Part shown: in pieces, positions 52,363 to 60,950 of the stretch
Position numbering within the stretch: the first letter of the stretch is position 1
Layout: every line of letters begins with the position of its first letter
Source of the DNA: Bordetella sp. 02P26C-1
GTDB taxonomy: Bacteria > Pseudomonadota > Gammaproteobacteria > Burkholderiales > Burkholderiaceae_B
Assembly: GCF_009763255.1 (NCBI RefSeq)
Contig: NZ_WSJB01000005.1
Coordinates: 180,869-244,868 of the forward strand
DNA: 64,000 nucleotides
Direction of reading: 5' to 3'
Made by a program: the position numbers and the translations under genes
The notes under the pieces: generated by a model
Database searches by the model: none
Told to the model about the DNA's origin: nothing
What the model saw: the letters and a program-made list of their open reading frames with translations, nothing else

Positions 52363-53631
52363 ATGGCTATGAAGAAAGAAGAAAACGATCTGATTACCCG
52401 GGTCGAAAATGGGGCGCCGCTGGGAGAGCTGTTCAGAAAGTTCTACTGGCTGCCCGCCTACCCATCGGCCGCGCTGCAAGCCGGCGGAAAGCCCTATCGC
52501 CTGCGCCTGTTGGGACAGAACTATGTGCTGTTTCGCGGCGACAGCGGCAAGGTGGCCTGTTTCGACGAACAGTGCCCGCATCGCAAAGCTTCCTTGGCGT
52601 TAGGTCGCAACGAAAACGACTCGCTGCAATGCCTGTTCCATGGCTGGCGCTTCAGCGTCGATGGGGAAATGGTCGAAGCGCCGAACATCACCGGGGATCA
52701 GGTGTCCTTCTGCAAATCGGTGCGCTTCAACAGCTATCAAGTGGTCGAACGCGGCGGCATCATCTGGGTATGGCTTGGTCAGGGCCAAGCCCCCAAATTT
52801 CCTAACCTGCCGTTCACGGATCTGCCAGCCGAGCAACGTTCCGTCACGTCGGTGGAAGTGCCCGTGAACTGGCTGCAAGGCGTCGAGGCCACGATGGACT
52901 CTTCGCACGTGAGCCATCTGCACCAGACGCAGATTCAGGTACGCGGCCGACGCGAGCAGCAAAACATGCTGGTGGACAAACATCCGCGCCTGGAATATGA
53001 GCGCACGCACTTCGGCTTTCGTTCGGTGGCGTTGCGTCAGCTAGGCGAAGGCAAGGTCTATGCGCGCGTGAACCATTACGTGTTCCCCTGGTATGGCGTG
53101 ATTTGCGCGCCGGACCCGGGTGGCCCGTCCACTGTGTTCATGTCGGTGCCCGTGGACGACACGCACTATCGCGCCTGGTTCGTGCACTTCAATGTGCACC
53201 GCCCTCTGGGCATGACGCCGTTGTCGGCCAGCCCCGACATTACCAACTGGCCACCCCTGCCGCCTGGGCCGGCCGAGGACAACTGGGGCCAGAATCGCGA
53301 CCTGATGAAGCGCGGGCATTTCACGGGCTTTCCCGACGGGGTGGCGACCGAAGACTTCGCCATGTTCATGAGCCAGGGCCCCATCCTGGACCGCACGCAA
53401 GAACAGCTGTGCTCGGCCGACACGGAAGTGATCCGCCTGCGCCAGATGTTGCTCAAGGCCATCCGGGATTATCAGAACGGCGAACAGCCCTGGGTGGCTC
53501 AGGACGACAAGTTGGATTATTCCGAGGTTTACTCGGTGGGCGGTGTGATCAACGAAAGCGAAGACTGGCACGTGTTGCTTGAACGCGCGATCGCACAGAT
53601 CAATGAAAACAGGGCGGCCACTGGGGCCTGA
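52363..53631 (+). CDS. Rieske non-heme iron oxygenase, large subunit (phthalate dioxygenase-like)
   Basis: The 422-residue protein has Rieske ligands Cys71-x-His73 (EQCPHRKAS) and Cys90-x2-His93 (LQCLFHGWRF). The mononuclear iron site is Asp179/His182/His187 (MDSSHVSHLHQ). Length and layout fit single-component alpha3 oxygenases of the phthalate 4,5-dioxygenase/3-chlorobenzoate dioxygenase type, which hydroxylate or O-demethylate aromatic acids. Electrons should come from the reductase encoded five bases downstream. Product identity is inferred from later genes: a dihydroxy or trihydroxy aromatic acid suited to extradiol cleavage. Confidence 0.92.
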   Translation: MAMKKEENDLITRVENGAPLGELFRKFYWLPAYPSAALQAGGKPYRLRLLGQNYVLFRGDSGKVACFDEQCPHRKASLALGRNENDSLQCLFHGWRFSVDGEMVEAPNITGDQVSFCKSVRFNSYQVVERGGIIWVWLGQGQAPKFPNLPFTDLPAEQRSVTSVEVPVNWLQGVEATMDSSHVSHLHQTQIQVRGRREQQNMLVDKHPRLEYERTHFGFRSVALRQLGEGKVYARVNHYVFPWYGVICAPDPGGPSTVFMSVPVDDTHYRAWFVHFNVHRPLGMTPLSASPDITNWPPLPPGPAEDNWGQNRDLMKRGHFTGFPDGVATEDFAMFMSQGPILDRTQEQLCSADTEVIRLRQMLLKAIRDYQNGEQPWVAQDDKLDYSEVYSVGGVINESEDWHVLLERAIAQINENRAATGA

Positions 53632-53636
53632 GCATC

Positions 53637-54620
53637 ATGGGCGAGACAGACCTCTTCGATGTCCGCGTGACCCAGGTGACGTGGTGCAGCCCCGGCGTGC
53701 TGGCATTCACACTGGCAGCCGTAGACGGCCACGCACTGCCGGGCTATCAGCCGGGCGCCCACGTGTCCGTGCACCTGCCGGTGTCGGGCAAGCCAGATCG
53801 CGTTCGCGCCTATTCGCTGGTGAATACCGATCCTGGCAACGACCCATCCACGCCGCAACGTTGCTACCGCATCGCGGTGCGGCGCGATGACGCGGGTACG
53901 GGAGGGTCGCTGCATCTGCATGAATCGGTCAGGCCGGGTGATGTGCTGCGTATTTCGCCGCCAAAGAACGCCTTCGCGTTGGGTGAAACCGAAGGCGTGA
54001 TCCTGTTGGCCGGCGGCATAGGCGTCACGCCCATCCTCACCATGGCCGCGGCCCTGCAACGACAGGGTTTGCCTTTCACATTCCATTATGCGGCCCGTTC
54101 TCGCGACGAAGCCGTGTTTCTGGAAGAGCTGCGCCAGCTATGCGGCGAGCGACTGAACCTGCACATTGACGAGGAAGCCGGCCGACATCTGGACCTGGGC
54201 TCGGTATTACCCGCAGGGCCCGCGCGCCCGGTGTACGTCTGTGGACCCAAGCCGATGATCGACGCCGCCGTCAGGCACGCGGCGACCTTGGGCTGGCCCG
54301 CCGACAGCGTGAAGTTCGAACTGTTTGGCGCGGACATCGCCAATCAGAATCAGGCCGGCTACGAGGTTGTGCTGCAGTTCAGCGATAAGTCCGTGTTTGT
54401 ACGGCCAGGGCAGGCACTTCTGGATGTACTGATCGATGAAGACGTCGATCTGCCCTATGACTGCCGCGCCGGGTTTTGCGGGCTATGCCGCGTCAAGGTG
54501 CTAGAAGGCGAGGTGAACCACAACGATACCTGCCTGACCGACGCCGACCGCACGCAACGCCGCTATATGCAAGCTTGCGTCTCGCACGCAGCCTGCTCTC
54601 GGCTGGTGCTGGACCTCTGA
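53637..54620 (+). CDS. Phthalate dioxygenase reductase-type oxidoreductase (FMN, NAD, 2Fe-2S)
   Basis: A 327-residue reductase in the order flavin domain (RAYSLVNTDPG), NAD domain (ILLAGGIGVTPILTMAAAL), and C-terminal plant-type ferredoxin with the ligand set CRAGFCGLC plus a later Cys in NHNDTC. This is the phthalate dioxygenase reductase/VanB architecture. It passes electrons from NADH to the Rieske oxygenase encoded immediately upstream. The start codon is five bases after the oxygenase stop. Confidence 0.94.
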   Translation: MGETDLFDVRVTQVTWCSPGVLAFTLAAVDGHALPGYQPGAHVSVHLPVSGKPDRVRAYSLVNTDPGNDPSTPQRCYRIAVRRDDAGTGGSLHLHESVRPGDVLRISPPKNAFALGETEGVILLAGGIGVTPILTMAAALQRQGLPFTFHYAARSRDEAVFLEELRQLCGERLNLHIDEEAGRHLDLGSVLPAGPARPVYVCGPKPMIDAAVRHAATLGWPADSVKFELFGADIANQNQAGYEVVLQFSDKSVFVRPGQALLDVLIDEDVDLPYDCRAGFCGLCRVKVLEGEVNHNDTCLTDADRTQRRYMQACVSHAACSRLVLDL

Positions 54621-54675
54621 TCCCTTTCCCCATGCCAAACCGCCCGTTACGGCATCAACAAGGTGTTCGACCACT

Positions 54676-55668
54676 ATGGCAAATATTGTTTTAGGGCTGG
54701 GCACCACGCACAGCCCCATGCTGAACTTGACCGCGCAGCAGTGGAAGCATCGCGCGGAGATCGACTTCGCCAACCAGAAGCTGCATCTATCCAATGGCAC
54801 GCGCATGAGCTATCCCGAACTGCTGGCATTGCGCGGCCCCCAATATCGCGCGGAAATCGAACCTGATGTCATGAAGGCAAAGGAACTCGCCTGCCAGGCC
54901 GCGCTGGACCGCCTGGCCGATGCCCTGGAGCGCGCACAGCCGGATGTCGTCGTCATTGTCGGCGACGATCAGGCCGAGCTCTTTACCGCCGACAGCCAGC
55001 CCGCTTTTGCGATCTTTCACGGTAGTGAGATCGCCACCACGACGGGCAAGTACGGTAAAGGCGCCCCCGACTGGATGCTGCAGGTCGGACGTGGCTACAT
55101 GATGGAAGACATCTATCGCGCCCCCGCCTCGCAGGCGTTCGCGACCAGCCTGATTCAAAGCCTCATCACGCAGGATGTGGACGTCGCCGCGGTATCTGCA
55201 GTGACGGATCCCACCAAGGCCGGCTTCGGTCATGCGTATGGATTCATCATCAAGCGCCTGTTCCGCCAGGAAATCCCGGTCGTGCCGGTGCTGTTGAACA
55301 CTTATTTCCCGCCCAACGTACCCACCGCCAATCGTTGTTACGAGATCGGGCGTCGTTTGCGCCAGGCCATCCAGGAGTACCCGGCCGATCTCAGAGTCGC
55401 TGTCGTCGCATCGGGTGGGCTGTCGCACTTCGTCGTGGAAGAAGACTTCGACCAGCACATCATCAATGCCATCCAGAACCGCGACGAGGCCGCATTGCGC
55501 GCGATCGCGCCCAGCGCGTTGCGTTCGGGCACCTCGGAAACATTGAACTGGATTCTGACTGCCGGCGTCGTCGACTTCATGCCCGTGCGTCACATGGAGT
55601 ATTACCCGCTACACCGCACCGAGGCCGGTACCGGCGTGGGCGCCGCATTCTGCATCTGGGAAAACTGA
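54676..55668 (+). CDS. LigB-type extradiol ring-cleavage dioxygenase homologue
   Basis: The 330-residue protein matches class III (LigB/DODA) extradiol dioxygenases: His12 in LGTTHSPML, GGLSHFVVEEDFDQHI for the catalytic-His region, and a glutamate in GTSETLNWILTAG. In LigB the second iron ligand is His61 in an NDH motif; here the aligned motif is GDDQ with Gln99, so metal binding may differ. No separate LigA subunit is encoded nearby. It follows the Rieske pair and is expected to open the ring of their product, but with an unusual metal site. Confidence 0.86.
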   Translation: MANIVLGLGTTHSPMLNLTAQQWKHRAEIDFANQKLHLSNGTRMSYPELLALRGPQYRAEIEPDVMKAKELACQAALDRLADALERAQPDVVVIVGDDQAELFTADSQPAFAIFHGSEIATTTGKYGKGAPDWMLQVGRGYMMEDIYRAPASQAFATSLIQSLITQDVDVAAVSAVTDPTKAGFGHAYGFIIKRLFRQEIPVVPVLLNTYFPPNVPTANRCYEIGRRLRQAIQEYPADLRVAVVASGGLSHFVVEEDFDQHIINAIQNRDEAALRAIAPSALRSGTSETLNWILTAGVVDFMPVRHMEYYPLHRTEAGTGVGAAFCIWEN

Positions 55669-55706
55669 CGCGGGCACGCAAGCCTGACTTTTCTAAAGGA
55701 ACCGCG

Positions 55707-56099
55707 ATGAAAAGCAACGGACGCTCGATCGAAATCGAGGGCGTGAATCACGGCGCGACGCCGATTCCAATGGGTGCCAAAGTCGGCAACACCATTTTCA
55801 CCTCCGGCATTGCCGGCAAGGACCCCGCCACCAACAAACTGGCTGAGGGTGCCGAGGCCCAAGCCAGGCACGCGTTTTCAAACCTGAAAACCGTACTGGA
55901 AAAAGGCGGCGCGTCGATGACCGATGTCGGGCTTTTGACTGTGCTGGTCGCGGACGAATCGGTGCGCAAGGCCATTAATGCCGTCTGGCTGGAATATTTC
56001 CCCGACCCCGAGGACCGTCCGGCCCGACACACCAGTGTCCAGGACCTGCGCAGCGGCATGCTACTGCAACTGCAAGCGATTGCCGTCATCGGCAACTGA
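55707..56099 (+). CDS. RidA-family (YjgF/YER057c/UK114) protein
   Basis: A 130-residue protein with AAAGGAA before ATG 55707. Family features: GNTIFTSGIAGKDPATNKL, EAQARHAFSNLKTVLEKGG, and the conserved arginine in RPARHTSVQDLRSGM followed by LQLQAIAVIGN. RidA proteins hydrolyse reactive enamines/imines; some are ring-cleavage deaminases such as 2-aminomuconate deaminase. Its place between dioxygenase and hydratase suggests either a nitrogen-bearing aromatic substrate or tautomerisation of the ring-cleavage product. Confidence 0.9.
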   Translation: MKSNGRSIEIEGVNHGATPIPMGAKVGNTIFTSGIAGKDPATNKLAEGAEAQARHAFSNLKTVLEKGGASMTDVGLLTVLVADESVRKAINAVWLEYFPDPEDRPARHTSVQDLRSGMLLQLQAIAVIGN

Positions 56100-56126
56100 A
56101 CCCGTTTAGTTTGAGTTGGAACCCTT

Positions 56127-57164
56127 ATGATCATCGATTGCCACGGCCACTACACCACCGCCCCGACACAGCTGCGCGACTTTCGCGCCAAGCAGCTGGC
56201 GGGCATGATAGACCCGAGCCTCTCCCCGTCCATCGAGTCGTTGGGCATCACCGACGACATGTTGCGAGCCTCCGTCGAGGGCGCACAGCTTAAATTCCAG
56301 CGCGAGCGCGGCACGGACCTGACGATCTTCTCGCCCCGCGCTGCGGGCATGGCGCATCAATATGGCGATGAGCGTGTCGCGCGTCAGTGGGCGCGCGTCT
56401 GCAACACGCTGATCTATCGCCTGACGCAGCTCTATCCGGAAAACTTCGCCGGCGCTTGTCAGCTGCCGCAGCGTCCGGGCGTATCGCCAGAGAACTGCCT
56501 TCAAGAGCTGGAATACTGCGTCAATGAACTCGGCTTCGTCGGCTGCAACCTGAATCCGGACCCCTCGGGAGGCTGGTGGAAAGATCCTCCGTTGACGGAC
56601 CGCTACTGGTATCCCCTGTACGAGAAACTCGTCGAACTGGATGTCCCCGCGATGATCCATGTGTCGTCCTCGTGCAATGACTGTTTCCATGCCACGGGTG
56701 CGCATTACATCAACGCAGACACAACGGCCGTGATGCAACTGATACAAGGCGACCTGTTCAAGGATTTCCCGACACTGCGCCTGATCATTCCGCATGGCGG
56801 CGGGGCGCTGCCGTTTCACTTCGGCCGCTATCGCGGACTGGCCTTGAACCTGAAACGGCCGTCGTTGGAAGAGCATCTGTTTAACAACGTGTTCTTCGAC
56901 ACCTGCGTGTATGACCAACGCGGCATCGATCTGCTGACCGACGTCATTCCACTGGAAAACCTGCTGTTCGCCTCGGAAATGGTGGGCGCGGTCAAAGGCA
57001 TTGATCCGTTGACGGGCCATCATTTCGACGATACGCGCCGCTATCTGGATGCGGTCGAGTCGTTGGACCAGAATGCCCGCCACATGCTGTTTGAGGGCAA
57101 TGCCCGCAAGGTGTTCCCGCGCCTGAACAACATTCTCGACCAACGCGCCCGGTCCGTCGCTTGA
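56127..57164 (+). CDS. ligJ: 4-Oxalomesaconate hydratase (amidohydrolase superfamily), LigJ
   Basis: The 345-residue protein follows LigJ closely from memory: MIIDCHGHYTTAPTQLRDFR, NLNPDPSGGWW, CNDCFHATGAHYINADTT, IPHGGGALPFHFGR, LFASEMVGAVKGIDP and GNARKVFPRL. Metal-binding histidines are His6/His8 plus the HVSSS and PHGGG regions. LigJ hydrates 4-oxalomesaconate to 4-carboxy-4-hydroxy-2-oxoadipate in protocatechuate 4,5-cleavage and gallate pathways. It fits a ring-cleavage operon with the LigB-like dioxygenase upstream and an aldolase downstream. Confidence 0.88.
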   Translation: MIIDCHGHYTTAPTQLRDFRAKQLAGMIDPSLSPSIESLGITDDMLRASVEGAQLKFQRERGTDLTIFSPRAAGMAHQYGDERVARQWARVCNTLIYRLTQLYPENFAGACQLPQRPGVSPENCLQELEYCVNELGFVGCNLNPDPSGGWWKDPPLTDRYWYPLYEKLVELDVPAMIHVSSSCNDCFHATGAHYINADTTAVMQLIQGDLFKDFPTLRLIIPHGGGALPFHFGRYRGLALNLKRPSLEEHLFNNVFFDTCVYDQRGIDLLTDVIPLENLLFASEMVGAVKGIDPLTGHHFDDTRRYLDAVESLDQNARHMLFEGNARKVFPRLNNILDQRARSVA

Positions 57165-57173
57165 GGAATCATC

Positions 57174-58043
57174 ATGACCACGCAACGTCTTAATGGTCTT
57201 ATACGTAAACTAGAATCGGGCGGCATCGCGACGCTGTCGTTCTGTCCGCCTACGGTCGAATCCGCCATCGCGTTCAGTACCACGCAGTACGACGGCATCA
57301 TGATCGAATGCGAACATCAGCCCTGGGATCCGCTGACCCTGCGCGATGCGTTCCAGTATCTGCTGAATCGCCGCGCCATCGCCGCGAGCGGTTCGATTGC
57401 GCCCACCGTCACCCCTATCGTTCGCATCCCCGCCAATGGTGGCGAGATGAGCCAGTGGCTCGCCAAGCAGGCGCTCGACCTGGGCGCCTACGGCATTGTC
57501 TGGCCGCATGTCAGCACGGTCGAACAGGCCCAGTCGGCGGTGGCCGCCTGCCGCTATCCCACCAAAGTGTCGCATCCGCTGCATCATCCCTTCGGGCAAC
57601 GCGGCGACGGGCCAACGAACGCGGCACGCTACTGGGGCCTGACCCAGCAGGAATACTATAAAAAGGCGGACGTGTGGCCGCTCAACCCGGAAGGCGAAAT
57701 TCTCGCCATCCTCATGGTCGAGGACCTCGAAGGCGTAAGCAACCTGCGCGACATCTTGAAAGAAACCCCGGGCATCGGCGCCATCATGATCGGCGAAGGC
57801 GATCTGTCACAAGAACTGGGTGTACCCCGCCAGTACAACCATCCGGAATTGCTGAGCGCGATGGCCGAAATCCGCGCCATCGGCAAGCAATACAACGTCC
57901 CCGTGGCCCACCCGCACGTCACTTCCGAGAACGCCGAACGCGTCTACAACGAAGGTTATCGCCTGCTGGTGTGCGGCCCCAGCCGCAGCTATCCGGCGTT
58001 GGATAAAGTGCGCGAGTTGGCCGGCGTACAGCCTGCCGCCTGA
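57174..58043 (+). CDS. HpcH/HpaI-family class II aldolase
   Basis: A 289-residue aldolase: DGIMIECEHQPWDPLTL, IPANGGEMSQWLAKQALDLG, MVEDLEGVSNL and IGEGDLSQELGV. After LigJ one expects the LigK/GalC aldolase that splits 4-carboxy-4-hydroxy-2-oxoadipate to pyruvate and oxaloacetate, but LigK is RraA-like. This HpcH-type enzyme may be a non-orthologous substitute. The start is nine bases after ligJ. It is a distinct subgroup from the aldolase at 4421. Confidence 0.88.
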   Translation: MTTQRLNGLIRKLESGGIATLSFCPPTVESAIAFSTTQYDGIMIECEHQPWDPLTLRDAFQYLLNRRAIAASGSIAPTVTPIVRIPANGGEMSQWLAKQALDLGAYGIVWPHVSTVEQAQSAVAACRYPTKVSHPLHHPFGQRGDGPTNAARYWGLTQQEYYKKADVWPLNPEGEILAILMVEDLEGVSNLRDILKETPGIGAIMIGEGDLSQELGVPRQYNHPELLSAMAEIRAIGKQYNVPVAHPHVTSENAERVYNEGYRLLVCGPSRSYPALDKVRELAGVQPAA

Positions 58044-58055
58044 ACAGGAGCCATC

Positions 58056-58835
58056 ATGGATTTAGGAATACGCGGAAAAAACGCTTTCGTCATGGCCTCC
58101 TCCAGCGGTCTGGGCCTCGCTTGCGCCACTGCACTGGCCAAAGAAGGCGTTAACGTATGGATCAACGCGCGCAATACGGATCGTCTGGAAGCGGCCGCCG
58201 CATCCATCCGTCAGGACTGCGACGTTCAGGTCAGCACCATCGCGGCCGATATCACCACCGAATCGGGTAGAGAATGCGTCTTGAACGCCTTGCCCGCGGT
58301 CGATATCCTCGTCACGAACAACGAAGGCCCCACGCCCGGCACGCTCGATCAATGGGAGCATGATGCCTGGATCGGTGCGTTCGAAAAGAACATGATCCCG
58401 CATGCGCTATTCATCCGCCATTATGTGGGCGGCATGTGCGAGCGCAAGTTCGGACGGATCGTGAACATCACCTCCGCCATGGTCAAATCGCCGCGCGTGC
58501 ATCAATCGCTCTCGAGCGCGGCTCGCACGGCGCTCACGGCTTTCTGTAAAGGCCTGTCCGCCGAAGTCGCGCGGCACAACGTGACAATCAATAATCTGCT
58601 GCCCGAGCGCATCGACACACCGCGCCAACAGGCGATGACGCAACGCATCATGCGTCTGGAGAACATCGACTACGACGAAGCGCGCCGCCGCATTGTCGAT
58701 AGCCTGGCGGCCAAGCGCATGGGCACGCCGGAGGAGTTCGCCAGCGCCTGTGCATATCTGTGTTCCGCGCAGGCGGGGTTTATCTCGGGGCAAAACCTGC
58801 AGATCGATGGCGGCTCGTATCACGGGCTGGTCTGA
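58056..58835 (+). CDS. SDR-family protein lacking the usual catalytic Tyr-Lys
   Basis: A 259-residue Rossmann protein with AGGAG upstream. The glycine motif is ASSSGLG (residues 14-20) instead of TGxxxGxG. Ser140 of the catalytic set is kept, but the YxxxK positions read Ser153 and Arg157 (SSAAR). A divergent BKR-like SDR group with this loss is known. The C-terminal GFISGQNLQIDGGSYHGLV is normal for the family. It may be a reductase using other residues, or a binding protein. It follows the aldolase by 12 bp in the aromatic operon. Confidence 0.87.
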   Translation: MDLGIRGKNAFVMASSSGLGLACATALAKEGVNVWINARNTDRLEAAAASIRQDCDVQVSTIAADITTESGRECVLNALPAVDILVTNNEGPTPGTLDQWEHDAWIGAFEKNMIPHALFIRHYVGGMCERKFGRIVNITSAMVKSPRVHQSLSSAARTALTAFCKGLSAEVARHNVTINNLLPERIDTPRQQAMTQRIMRLENIDYDEARRRIVDSLAAKRMGTPEEFASACAYLCSAQAGFISGQNLQIDGGSYHGLV

Positions 58836-58838
58836 TAT

Positions 58839-58985
58839 ATGCTCTTTGGCAGTGACGAATTCATCAGCGCCATACGCCGTTAGCTCAGTGTCTGTCCGGG
58901 CGACATCGTCCGGACGGGCATCGACGGCGACTCGCCCGAGCCGGGAACGCTGAGCAACCGTTTTGTCGAAGAGGGCCTTACGTAA
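58839..58985 (+). pseudogene. Remnant of a fumarylacetoacetate hydrolase-family gene
   Basis: One frame reads MLFGSDEFISAIRR, TAG (58881-58883), LSVCPGDIVRTG, then IDGDSPEPGTLSNRFVEEGLT and a stop overlapping the next gene. The pieces match the C-terminal FAH pattern (FS..ELI..IS...L.PGD.i.TGTP ... IEG.GTLRN.V..E) with a stop and an internal deletion. Only about 48 codons are left, so it is a decayed gene between the SDR and the quinone oxidoreductase. It still supplies GAGGG for the next start. Confidence 0.7.
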
Positions 58986-59968
58986 TGCAAGCAGCTTGGT
59001 ACGAAAGCAATGGCGCCGCCCAGGATGTCCTGCGAGTCGGCGAAAAGCCGACCCCAGATGCCGGCCCGGGAGAGGTGAGAATTCGAGTTGTGTACTCGGG
59101 GGTCAATCCGTCGGATGTGAAATCCCGCGCGGGTAGCCGACCGGTGCGCGACCCCTACATCGTTCCGCATAGCGATGGCTCGGGCATCGTGGACCAGGTG
59201 GGCCCGGGGGTGGACACGCATCGCGTCGGCGACCGCGTCTGGGTGTGGAACGCGCAGTACAACCGCCCGCACGGCACAGCGGCGCAATTCATCACGCTGC
59301 CGGCCGAGCAAGCGGTGTCCTTGCCCCAAAACATATCGTTCGAAGCGGGCGCCTGCCTCGGCATTCCCGCACTCACCGCCTATCGCGCCGTCGAACTCGC
59401 TGACCTCGAACCCGGCAGCACCGTTCTGGTCATCGGTGGCGCATCCGCCGTGGGCTACTATGCCGCGCAGATGGCGCGCGCACGCGGCGCACGCGTCATC
59501 ACGACGGTGGGCTCTGACGAAAAAGCCGCGTTTCTGCATGCCGCGGGATTCACCGACACGGTGCTGTATAAAAAAGAGCCAGTCGCCGAACGCGTACTGG
59601 CCCTGACCGATGGGCAAGGTGTGAACGCCATCATCGATATGGATTTCTCCACCAGCGCAGCGCTGGTCGATGAGGGCGTGCTGGCATCACACGGCAAATT
59701 CGTCTGCTTCGGATCGAACAATCGCGGCAGCGTCCCCATCAACTACGCGACCTGGTTGCCGCGTTCATTGTCTCTGCATTTCTTCCTGGTGTATCTCCTC
59801 ACGCCCGCGCAGCGCAAGCGCGCGATACAAGGGCTGCAAACCCTCCTCGAGCAGGGAACGCTGCAACACCATATCGGCCCGAGCTTTGCGCTCGCCGACA
59901 TCGTCCAGGCCCATCAAGCAGTAGAAAACGGCGCCTTTGGCAACGTGATCGTCAACTGCCAGGCTTAA
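58985..59968 (+). CDS. NADPH:quinone oxidoreductase / zinc-less MDR-family oxidoreductase
   Basis: A 327-residue medium-chain reductase: the GroES-like domain (VRIRVVYSGVNPSDVKSRAG, DGSGIVDQVGPGVD) and the nucleotide site VLVIGGASAVGYYAAQMARA. No catalytic zinc cysteines are evident, as in QOR-type enzymes that reduce quinones or enones with NADPH. It overlaps the FAH remnant stop (TAATG) and ends the aromatic operon. Its stop codon shares bases with the convergent AraC gene. Confidence 0.9.
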   Translation: MQAAWYESNGAAQDVLRVGEKPTPDAGPGEVRIRVVYSGVNPSDVKSRAGSRPVRDPYIVPHSDGSGIVDQVGPGVDTHRVGDRVWVWNAQYNRPHGTAAQFITLPAEQAVSLPQNISFEAGACLGIPALTAYRAVELADLEPGSTVLVIGGASAVGYYAAQMARARGARVITTVGSDEKAAFLHAAGFTDTVLYKKEPVAERVLALTDGQGVNAIIDMDFSTSAALVDEGVLASHGKFVCFGSNNRGSVPINYATWLPRSLSLHFFLVYLLTPAQRKRAIQGLQTLLEQGTLQHHIGPSFALADIVQAHQAVENGAFGNVIVNCQA

Positions 59969-60840
59969 GGAGCCGCGTCTAGCGCGATGCTATCCCCATC
60001 GCGCTGTGCGGGCTGCGTCGCCGCATACGATGTGCGCCATTGCCCCGGCGACACGCCCGTCTGGGCCTTGAAAGCGCGCGACAGTGCCGCCTCGCTGCCA
60101 TATCCGACCTCCGCGACGATCCGTTTTAACGGGTAGCCCATCCGTAACGCACGTTGCGCCAACCCGATACGCCAGCTCTGCAAATACAGCCCCGGCGTCA
60201 TTCCCACCACCTCACGGAAGGTCGTGGCGAAACCGCTGCGCGACATGCCTGCGAGACCTGCTAAATCCTCTAATGCCCAATTGCGCTCGGGCGCCTCGTG
60301 CATCGCGATGATGGCTGAGCGCAGACGTGCATGTGACAGGCCTGCCAGCATGCCGCCTTTCACCAGCCGGCTTTCCATGAGCTGACGCAGGATCTGAATA
60401 ATCACGACTTCAAATAAACGGTTGATTACCGCCAATCTGCCGCAGCGCCCTGCGAACGCCTCGTCAAAAAGCACCTCCAAGACCGGCGTGGCGCCTTCAA
60501 TGGACGCCAGCGGCAGACACAGAAACGGAGGTAGCGCGCTACTGATGGGATTGAGCGCCCCGCCTTCGAATCGTAAGTTGGCGCACACCATATCGGCGCC
60601 AGCTTCTGCATCCGTGATGAACCGATGCGCCATCGGGCGCGGATACAGCAGCACACTCGGCACGTCCACGTTCAACGACTGGTTGCCATGCACCACTTCG
60701 ACGGGACCGCGGCGTATCAAGTGCAGTTGCCCCAGCTCGTCCTGAGCGGGCAAGGTGTTCAACCCACATAGCGTCCCGGCATGAAACACCTGTGCCTCGA
60801 TCTCAAAGCGCCTCAGCAGTTCCGCTAATCGATCCGCCAT
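59965..60840 (-). CDS. AraC-family transcriptional regulator (cupin_6 type)
   Basis: A 291-residue protein: an N-terminal cupin-like sensor ([20 protein letters not shown]) and two C-terminal helix-turn-helix motifs ([40 protein letters not shown]). AGGAG precedes ATG 60840. It is divergent from the alpha/beta hydrolase gene at 60951 and probably regulates it. The 3' end overlaps the last four bases of the oxidoreductase gene on the other strand. Confidence 0.92.
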   Translation of the reverse strand: MADRLAELLRRFEIEAQVFHAGTLCGLNTLPAQDELGQLHLIRRGPVEVVHGNQSLNVDVPSVLLYPRPMAHRFITDAEAGADMVCANLRFEGGALNPISSALPPFLCLPLASIEGATPVLEVLFDEAFAGRCGRLAVINRLFEVVIIQILRQLMESRLVKGGMLAGLSHARLRSAIIAMHEAPERNWALEDLAGLAGMSRSGFATTFREVVGMTPGLYLQSWRIGLAQRALRMGYPLKRIVAEVGYGSEAALSRAFKAQTGVSPGQWRTSYAATQPAQRDGDSIALDAAP

Positions 60841-60950
60841 TTTGTACTCCTAATCATTTTTTATGGATTTTATATCACCTAGGGTTCATCTGGCGGCAGC
60901 ACAATACGTTTAAGCCAAATCGGCCCACAACTGTTCAGACGAGGATCACC

